Shown piece by piece: positions 56,480-64,000 of a DNA stretch of 64,000 nt. The stretch covers positions 43,898,890-43,962,889 of the forward strand of contig JAVMKO010000003.1 in the NCBI GenBank assembly GCA_032164245.1, in the 5' to 3' direction. The notes under the pieces are model-generated. The model had not been told where the DNA came from. It saw nothing but the letters and a program-made list of their open reading frames with translations, and made no database searches. This DNA is from Sternotherus odoratus (Eukaryota > Chordata > Testudines > Kinosternidae). The translations under genes were made by a program, and so were the position numbers. The first letter of the stretch is position 1; each line of letters starts with the position of its first letter.

Positions 56480-57640
56480 GTACATCTTGACAACTGTCAT
56501 GTTTTGTTGTTGCTTTTAAGAAGTGAAAGCGGAGGTTTGGTGAAGAGTGAAGAGAAGCATGGAAGGAGGACAGGAATCTGCAAGAGATGGAAATTAAGGG
56601 GCTACCAAGGCTTTTATCACTGACAGAGTGGAAGGCGGTGAGGACAACACAAAAGGGAGAGGTCAGAAACATAAGGCAGGACTGAGTGCTGAGGGTCTTG
56701 AAAGCAAGGAGATGGTTTTATTTGTTGTGTATTTGAATAGGGAGCCAGCTAAGCAACTGAAAGAGGCAGTGACATTGTCAAATCAATGAGACACACAGAC
56801 AGTTTTTGCTGCATCATATTCGATGGGCTAGAAGAGAGTGACCTTTGTATCAAAAAAGGCTATGGAGAGGAGATAGGAATAATGGAAACATAAGATGATA
56901 AGAACATGAAAAAACAATTTGGTTCTCGGATAAAAGGGAAATGATAGATTTTAAAAAATGTTGTGGAGAAAGAGAGGATTTTGTCAGAGCTAAATATGAG
57001 GGGGGGATAGCTCAGTGCTTTGAGCACTGGCATGCTAAAACCAGGGTTGTGAGTTCAATCCTTGAGGGGGCCATTTAGGGATATGGGGCAAAAATCTGTT
57101 GGTTGATTAACCAGGATGGGTCCTGCTTTGAGCAGAGAGTTGGATTAGATCTCCTGAGGTCCCTTCTAACCCTGATATCCTATGAGAGGGGAGAAAGAGA
57201 GGGAGGTGTGAAGATGATCCCCAGATTATGGCCATGAGTGAGAGAATAGTGATGTTGTTAACCACTGCAGAAAATGGAGGTTTGGAAGAAAAGATTATGA
57301 GTTCAGTTTGGGCCATCTTGAGTTTAAGAAGATGGTGAGCTATCAGTGCTGGAGATATAGTGCAAGATGTGAAATTGGAGGGCATAATGCTGTATAGAAT
57401 GTATATTTGAGAGTCGGAAGCTTAGAAAATAGTGCCATGAGGCAGATGAAGTCACCCAAGGATAGAATGCAAGAAGGAGGGAGAGTCAAGAACAGCACAT
57501 CAAAGGACTCCAACAGTGGGGAAGTGGAGAGGTAGAGATTGACCAAAAGAGACATTGAAAGAGTATCCAAAGAGGTAGGAGGAGACCCAAGAGAAGGGAG
57601 ATTTATGGAAGCTACTGGAGGATAGCACATCAAGGAGCAG
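56480..57640 (-). mobile_element. L2-type LINE fragment, split by a SINE
   Basis: The minus strand retains AHHLLKLKMAQTELIIFSSK and nearby text typical of the L2 RT thumb region. The plus-strand text ('GAGGGTCTTGAAAGCAAGGA', 'GTTCAGTTTGGGCCATCTTG', 'AGTTTAAGAAGATGGTGAGC') is a common antisense signature. It has many stops. The SINE at 57001-57185 interrupts it. Confidence 0.7.
57001..57185 (+). mobile_element. Cry-type tortoise SINE (tRNA head, CR1-like tail)
   Basis: The head holds an A-box-like GATAGCTCAGTGCTTTGAGC and a B-box-like GGGTTGTGAGTTCAATCC. The tail ('GGGTCCTGCTTTGAGCAGAG', 'TTGGATTAGATCTCCTGAGG', 'TCCCTTCTAACCCTGATATC') is homologous to the CR1 3' end, which explains mobilisation by CR1. 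TATGAG occurs at both edges and may be the target duplication. The tRNA-like part is not a working tRNA gene. Confidence 0.9.
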
Positions 57641-57652
57641 AGTGCTCAAGAG

Positions 57653-58040
57653 CAGAGGTTTTCATATTGTGGTTTGGGACCCAAAGTGGGTCACCATCCC
57701 CATTGTAATGGGGTCACCAGGTCTAGCTTAAGACTTACTAGGGCCCAAAGCCGAAGCCCCACCCCCCAAGGGCCAAAGATGAAGCCTGAGGGCTTCAGCC
57801 TTGGGTGGCGGGGCTCAGGTTACAGTCCCCCTGCTTGGGGCTGAAGCCCTGGGGCTTCATCTTTGGCCCCCTTCCAGGTGTGGAGGGGCTTGGGCTCTGC
57901 CTCCCCCCACACACCCTCGGGGTGGCGGGGCTCGGGCAGGCTCAGGCTTCGTGTCCCTGCCCCCTCCCCTACAGCCCAGGTCATGTAGTAATTGTTGTTG
58001 TCAGAAGGGGCTTGTGGTGTAATGAAGTTTGAGAACCCTG
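57653..58040. mobile_element. hAT-Charlie-like non-autonomous element
   Basis: The left end CAGAGGTTTTCATATTGTGG and the right end AATGAAGTTTGAGAACCCTG are diverged inverted repeats of the 'CAGNGGTTCTCAAACT' type. The flanks CTCAAGAG and TTCTAGAA match at 5 of 8 positions and fit the nTCTAGAn preference of this group. The interior has two copies of a GGGTGGCGGGGCTC... module among GGCTTCAGCC words. Confidence 0.8.
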
Positions 58041-59689
58041 TTCTAGAATATCAGAGTCGACAGGTCTACCTGCCTTGAGATTTAGCCAGGAACTTGTGCA
58101 TTATAAGGAAACCTGCACTGCTTCTGCTGCACTTGTTTTGTCAATAAATAATTATTTCAGTTTCTGGTGACATCAATCTGGTATTTTTCATATTTTACTT
58201 TAACTTTTAATGAATTCAGATAAACAGTTACCTTTTAATCCCTTTACTGCCCAGGGTCAAGGATGTGACAAATATAGACACAGAGGTCCAAATTCTACTC
58301 TGTTACACTGAAGTTACTCCTGGGTATCACCAAAAAAGTCAATGGATGTTCTTCAGATTAACAGAGGTAAAACCAAGACAGGAAATTGGCTAAGAAACAT
58401 GTATTTCAAAATACTACATTGACAATATATGAGGAAATGTGATGTAAATAATGGAATCTCTTAGGGTGTGTGTTTTGTCTGTGTGCATCCCATCAGATGT
58501 TTGGACAGACAGGGAGCCATGAAAAAATTGTTAGAGGAAAAGAGAGAGTATATAGCCAATCAGGTTTAACATAAGCAATGGTGCTGGCCTGGGCATTACC
58601 TATCCAATGAACCTTTGTAATTGCCCAGGGCACTACAATGTAAGAGAAGCATATGTTTAGTCACCATTCCTTATTGAAGGCAGGAATATTTTAGGATTTG
58701 CAGGGGAGGGGGAGGTTCCAGTGGAAATAACTGTTTCTATGCCATGTACATTTTCTTTATTGCAAGTCATATCACACTTCGTTTTTAGCCATCATTATGA
58801 TGAAGGAAGATGACAGTGGCTGTTTTATGAATACCACTGTTTATTGAAGAAAAAGATTTGATTTTCTAATTTCCTAATTAATAGGATTCAGTCCATCATT
58901 AGCTCTCATTGTACAATATGCAAATATGTTGTAAACAGCTTTAGAGGCTTTGTCTGCCAGAGAAAATGGATTGTTTAAACAAAATCATGGAAGAAAGAAC
59001 AGGAGTATTTGTCTCACCTCAATACACTTAATGTACATAGTTCCTATTAGAAAGATGTAGAAATGAATAAATAATTATAATTACTGTGAAGCACTGTGAG
59101 GAGACTATGCCCCTTAGTGTTAAAAAATATGTATTTTATGACAGTTGATTAAATGTTCCTTTCTTCATTTTTAACGTTGCTGAAGCATTTCTAATCTAAC
59201 CTTCAGCTTTCGGAAGTGCCTCGCTTTCTGAAATTTTACCTTTCAGGCCCAGACCCAGTCTCTGCCCCTGGTGAGCTATTTCTGAGACTGGGGGGAGTGG
59301 GGAAAATAAATGTTTATACATTTTTTTAAAATGTAACTTTATCATCAGCACTAGTGCTGCATGGCTGGGACTAGAACATTGAAATTTGGGAAGAAAATAG
59401 CTCTCATTGGGGAAAAGTGCATTTGAATGTATGAATGAAAATCAGTTTTGATTTGCCTAAGTTATAGTCTTATGAAAATCACACTTTTCACATGGGTAGT
59501 AATTCAGTTAGAATGAAAGCTCAATGTTGAAAAGATACTGCACATGAGTACGTGGTTAATATGATCACATCATCAAATAATCCATTGTGATATCATGAAG
59601 ATTTTTAGTTGAAACTTTTAAAGCTCCATTTTATAAATAAATGAATTGCATGGTCACTGATTGTATGGAATGCCCACAGAGTATTATAT
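58041..59689. other. Stretch without recognisable genes
   Basis: AT-rich. A palindromic repeat lies near 58285-58385 ('CAAATTCTACTCTGTTACAC'). Nothing else recognised. Confidence 0.5.
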
Positions 59690-59985
59690 GGTAGAAGAAA
59701 ATGCTACACATTGATCGGTGGGTAGTGATCGATCTATCGGGGTTCAATTTATCGTGTCTAGTGTAGAAGTGATAAATTGATCCCCGATCACTCCACCTTC
59801 GACTCCTGTAATCCACCAAGATGAGAGGCAGAGGTGGAGTCGATGAGGGAGCAGCAGCAGTCGACCCTGCTCCATGATGATGCAAGGTAATTCAACCTAA
59901 GATACATCGACTTCAGCTACGCTATTCTTATAGCTGAAGTTGCGTATCGACCCACCACCCCTAGTGTAGACAAGGGCTCAGTCTC
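59690..59985. mobile_element. MITE-like element of the 'TGTCTACACTAG' family
   Basis: The right end reads CCCCTAGTGTAGACAAGGGCTCAGTC. The interior has inverted pieces such as GATCGATCTATCGGGGTTCA with TTGATCCCCGATCACT, and TACATCGACTTCAGCTACGC with TATAGCTGAAGTTGCGTATC. The left terminus is too diverged to pair confidently. Confidence 0.5.
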
Positions 59986-60689
59986 CCAGATGCTCTCACT
60001 TCAAAGAGCCCTGCTAGAAAGCAGACTCTTAATTGAACTAACTCTAGGGCAATGTAGCCCAGACAGTCAGAAAGCAAGCCTAGATCAAAACACCGCAGCC
60101 AGTCCAGAGTCCTATCAAACCCAAATGCAAATTCCCAGCACAGTAAGTGATTCTTTTCACCCTCCAAATTTAAACAATAGCAATAAGATGGAAGTGTCCT
60201 AGAGATGCTTCCCAGTTGGCCCATGCCCTTAGCCTTCCCGGTGTTTGCGTATCACCAGCCACATGCTGGATTTGGGGTAAAACCTCGTTGAAGCTCCTGG
60301 ATGAGATATCTGCCCTTTATTCGGGACAAACATAAGAAGCCAGAGAACAGGAAGAGAGAAGCAGCCAAAAAAAGCCAAGAAGACAGCAAAAGAAGGACTG
60401 GAACCAAGAACCTGATAGAAAACAAAGAGAAAGAGCTTTTGGGACAAAGTATTGGTTGGAAAACAGGGTTGAAACTGTGAGAAAAGAAACTTCCTCCTAT
60501 TGGAGTCCTACTGAATTCTGGAAAATAGGACTTTGTCTTTGTAAATAAACAACATTGCATGAAAGAAATATTTGACTCTATCATCAGTTTCTCCTCACAA
60601 CTCACAACCCCAAAACAACTCATGAGACTCCAAATATTGGCTAACTCCTTGGGCAAAAAGGGTAACTGTAAGGGTAACTGGTGTTATTT
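59986..60689. other. Stretch without recognisable genes
   Basis: The frames at 60652-60252 on the minus strand and at 59990-60202 on the plus strand show no known domain. Nothing else seen. Confidence 0.4.
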
Positions 60690-60825
60690 TTTTTCTGTAT
60701 TATTCTCCAACTCCTTCCTGATGTATACTAATATCTTGTTTGCTTTTTTGACCTTAGCTGCACACTGCGCAAAGTCTTTGTTCATTCACAATGAAGCCCA
60801 GGTTCCTTTTCTGAGTTAATACAAA
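60690..60825 (-). mobile_element. Old CR1 fragment
   Basis: 'CTTGTTTGCTTTTTTGACCT', 'TAGCTGCACACTGCGCAAAG' and 'CACAATGAAGCCCAGGTTCC' match the CR1 RT region around the word ILxxxNxxxQCAAAVKKANRML in reverse. Short and diverged. Confidence 0.75.
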
Positions 60826-62719
60826 TAATATTGGATCCTGTTACTACATGCTGTATTGTAATACTTATACAGAAGGAGGCATGCAACCTTAACTCTAGCA
60901 TTGCCTAACATTGAGTGTTTCATTGGGTAACGATAATGTTTTGTGAACTTATTTTTTGATCCAATACACAAATTAATGTACTAGTTGAGGATAAGCCATG
61001 TTGAGTTCACCCTATGTGTTAGAATTTATGTCTTATCAGAACTACCAGAAAATAATACGAGAAGGCAAAAAATATATATTTCATCTCTTCTGCAATAAAC
61101 TGAAATACAGTTTTTGTTAGCAGAAAAAAGGGTGAAATAGCTACGCTTGCATTTTTTAAATCCAGTAATTCAAACATAAAAGCAGACATAACTGATCATG
61201 CACTCTTTACTCAGACAGAACTTCCACTGAAGTCAGGATCGGGCTAAATTTTAATTTCCTATACTAGCTTTTCTTAGGTATAAGCCTATTTCCATTGAAG
61301 TAAATGTGAGGCTTGCTACTGATTACAAGCAGAATTTAGCAATTTTTTATTTCTATTTTCTTTCTGAGAATTAACTTGGTGTCACTAAAAGGTTCGAAAA
61401 TGCTAACAAAATATTCTGAGTATTATTCTGAGCTCATGCAAATGAATACACAATACTCTAAATACTGCCTCAAAATATATTTTTTGAAAAACAAAGCGTA
61501 AAAATTAGACTACGGGCTGTGACAGTCTGTTGGTATGATGCACAAAACAATATGCACGATAAGCCAAAGGCACACTATTAAAGATTATATGCGCCTCTAA
61601 ATAATTTTGTTGGTTGTTTTAAAAAACTCTCATCCACTTCTTCCTGGGTAGGTGGTCTACCATGACACCCCTCTGCAGCCTACCTACATCATGTTCTGCT
61701 GTTTGCACTGCCTTCTGTGCAGCAAGAAAACATCCTGCTGCTTTTCATGCCTCTGGAGACTTTTAGAGCAGGATTTGGCTGGAAGCAAGTGAAAATTGCA
61801 GAGTGACCATGCAATCTGGAGCATCTAATTACAATTTTACAGGCACAGCATTGCCATTTAAAGGAACATAACTGTACATTTGGTCAAAAATCACAAGCCA
61901 TATGCTTTGTAGGTGATAAAGCTTGAATCGTGCTTCTAATTACATTCAATTTGTAATTATTATACAATAACATAAATCTTTGTCTTAGACTCCAGGAGCC
62001 AAATTCACATATCCCAGGTATGAAATTTGTCTTTAATGTTATAGTATAATTGTGTAATATTTTTCTTTAAGGCCTCTTGCAAGAGACCACATTCCATGAG
62101 TTGTGAAGTACTGCAACACTCTATTGTGTCATTTTCTGGGTTAGTGGTTAGAAATGAGATTTTGGTATGTAAATCAGGAGTGTTGCAAAAGAGAGCCATA
62201 AAGCAATCCTCTCAGATGACTGTTCAAAGAGAAGCCAATTTCTTTTTCGATTTAGTTGAGGACTTACAAAAATATACCATGCAAAAGTAGTATTCATTTA
62301 TCTTCTTACTTTAATGATATCATTTTAAGTTCAGATCTCAGGAAAAATAAGACGTTAAGAAAACAGGATGAACAAGTCATTTATAGGGGCCTTTATGATT
62401 ATTATCACATCTGTTAGTGGACCAGAGTCTCTGGCCTTCACTATTCATTTGCGCCACTCAGGCAGAACAGAAAATCCAGTCTTAACTCTTACTAAGGATA
62501 TTCCCCACATTACCACAGAGCCAAGATAGCTAGCTTCTAAATCACCTTCCTCACAACCCCTATGGAAAGAGCCATTTCATGGGCAAAGAAGTGAGAGGTC
62601 TTAGAGGCTGTTGTTAGCTAGCACCACCACGAACTTCTTTAATCTACACCAGAGCAGAAAATCAGGAAGCAGCTACCATCTCCCTGACTGCCCCATCTAT
62701 CTGCTTTGGTGCAATAAAA
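60826..62719. other. Stretch without recognisable genes
   Basis: AT-rich. A palindromic repeat remnant lies at about 61210-61340. No gene recognised. Confidence 0.5.
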
Positions 62720-63221
62720 CATTAGTTTTCAAACTGGGGTATGCGTACCCCTAAGGGTACATGAGCTCTTATCAGGGGGTATGGGAGAAAAATATTTTAA
62801 TGGTGGATAGGGGAGGGGAGTGAAATGACGCACACCTGTGCACTCTTCCCTACACAGGCTCAGGCAGGCAGAGCAAGGGGAAGCAGTGCTGGCCTTACGG
62901 ATGGACCACAAGGGACCACACAGGCAGGGTTCCATGGTCAGGGACATGCCATAATCCACAGACAAGGAGTGGGGCAGGTCTGGGGTGCGAGGCTGCATAA
63001 GTGAGCTCAGGGCAATGGGGAGTGGGGAAGCAGCGCTTAATTTTTGCTCTGGGGCAACACTCTCCAGGGCTTATGTGTTGTGTTGCATCATGTTATCCCT
63101 TACAGACCTTTTTTCTTTTCTGTTTTCATAGATATATCATGACCCTATCTCAGATGGAGGTATGCAGTAGACTACATTATTCTGAAAAGGATACACAGCC
63201 TAAAAAGTTTGAAAACCACTG
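62720..63221. mobile_element. hAT-Charlie-like non-autonomous element (502 bp)
   Basis: The left end CATTAGTTTTCAAACTGGGG and the right end AAAGTTTGAAAACCACTG are diverged inverted repeats of the Charlie type. The flanks CAATAAAA and CAGTAGAG are a decayed 8-bp duplication (5 of 8). No transposase remains. Confidence 0.75.
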
Positions 63222-63419
63222 CAGTAGAGAATCTGGCTTGTAAAGTCTATGGGACTGATTCGGCTCTCAATTAAATTGATTGAAAAAAATCCTTTGGGCC
63301 AAAAATTCCATTGAGTTCACTAGGGCCAGGATTTCACCTTTTCAATTTGTGATTTATTCCTTACATGGCATTGAAAGATAACATCAAAGCAATCATAACC
63401 GCTGGTGTATGTGGGTGGC
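63222..63419. other. Short spacer with palindromic repeat words
   Basis: 'GGGACTGATTCGGCTCTCAA' and 'TTCCATTGAGTTCACTAGGG' resemble the small palindromic repeats seen elsewhere. No gene. Confidence 0.4.
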
Positions 63420-64000
63420 TGTCATAAGTGTGGAGTGTTGCCTTGCCTGGGTGGGGCTAATGTTACCTGAGAAGGCAGTGTCGTCAGAGCAGTCTGGCTA
63501 GACACAGAGAGCATCCAGGAAGTAAAGTTCAGTTCAATTTGGGCTTTGAATTGACTCAGACCTCTGGTCCAGCCATGGACCTCCAACTTTGTCCTTTCTC
63601 TGTATGACTTCATAACTAGCTAACTATAAGTAAGAATTGTCCTGCATAAAAGCTTTGCATTTGATCTTGGTGTCTCTATCTGTGTAATTAGCAGAGAAGG
63701 GGAGAAGTTAGTTTATGCAAGAAGATTAAGGTTAGGAAATTCTATATCTGTGTAGTGTATTAAGTATATGCTTATTCTCTTTCTTTATTAAACTTTTTAT
63801 ACTCATAAGAATTGTCTGGTGATTCTAGTAAAGTGATCGAGAGAGAGAGACCGGAGTTCTGTGTTGTCTTGCCCTGGGCTATCAAGGGGAGTGATACAGC
63901 GAGAGTACCCTTATCTCTCAGAGAGAGAGAGAGAATGGGGGGTTTGGGGAGTCTGGGTACCCCACTCCAGGGCCTTGGAGATCTACTCAGATGGTGGCAG
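63420..64000 (+). mobile_element. Probable LTR, running off the right edge
   Basis: It starts TGTCATAAGTGTGGAG. Further along are a TATA-like CATAAAAG at 63646, a downstream 'TTTATTAAACTTTTTATA' that could serve as the polyadenylation region, and (AG)n runs at 63838 and 63918. It ends in GATGGTGGCAG, a word that in other turtle LTR elements sits at the LTR/internal boundary. No coding is visible. I cannot say whether it is retroviral or gypsy-type, or solo, because the rest is outside the window. Confidence 0.5.

Noticed and set aside
57001..57075. tRNA gene
   Set aside because: A and B boxes are present but the fold is not intact and a CR1-like tail follows. It is a SINE.

Overview
This window looks like nuclear DNA from a turtle, probably a cryptodire. 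It has no operons or bacterial signals. It is dominated by CR1 LINEs in several states of decay, some with a 3' tail of TTCTTATG units. It also holds a tRNA-headed SINE with a CR1-like tail (the tortoise Cry type), Penelope-like elements, many hAT and pogo-type non-autonomous DNA transposons, L2 and MIR remnants, and small AT-rich palindromic repeats. The only confidently recognised host gene is COL9A1.

Region 1 (1-23100, minus strand): the 5' end of COL9A1, the alpha-1 chain of type IX collagen. Five coding exons can be joined with consistent phase at 22825-22812, 22476-22403, 20981-20904, 20773-20641 and 7012-6616. Together they give 696 nt, or 232 codons: a signal peptide and most of the NC4 globular domain. 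Intron 3 has a GC-AG boundary. Intron 4 is 13.6 kb and carries a nearly intact CR1 on the opposite strand, an older CR1 split by a hAT element, and other repeats. The last exon has a clean donor, and no further exon was found between it and position 1.

Region 2 (23100-37600): no gene recognised. It holds MIR/L2-like pieces, palindromic repeats, two TA-flanked pogo-like elements, a CR1, a Penelope-like 3' fragment and a 170-bp hAT element.

Region 3 (37600-44700): the layered part of the window. A dead hAT transposase gene (ZMYM1-like, minus strand) is broken by a CR1, by a Penelope-like element with a GIY-YIG domain and a hammerhead-ribozyme-like 3' motif, and by a GC-rich hAT element. A roughly 2-kb tandem duplication then copied part of this stack. 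Its breakpoints lie inside the Penelope element and inside the transposase, sharing only GCT.

Region 4 (44700-56400): two well-formed minus-strand exons resembling the maestro HEAT-repeat (MROH) family (51387-51235 and 50418-50276), a degenerate Ty3/gypsy pol remnant, MIR-like pieces, and a 37-bp minisatellite that starts inside the tRNA-like part of a SINE.

Region 5 (56400-64000): an L2 remnant with a SINE nested in it, two hAT-Charlie-like elements, an old CR1 piece, and the start of an LTR running off the right edge.

The pattern I find most striking is that at least six separate TIR elements each carry their own GC-rich internal tandem repeat. In the duplicated pair these arrays have already diverged in length.
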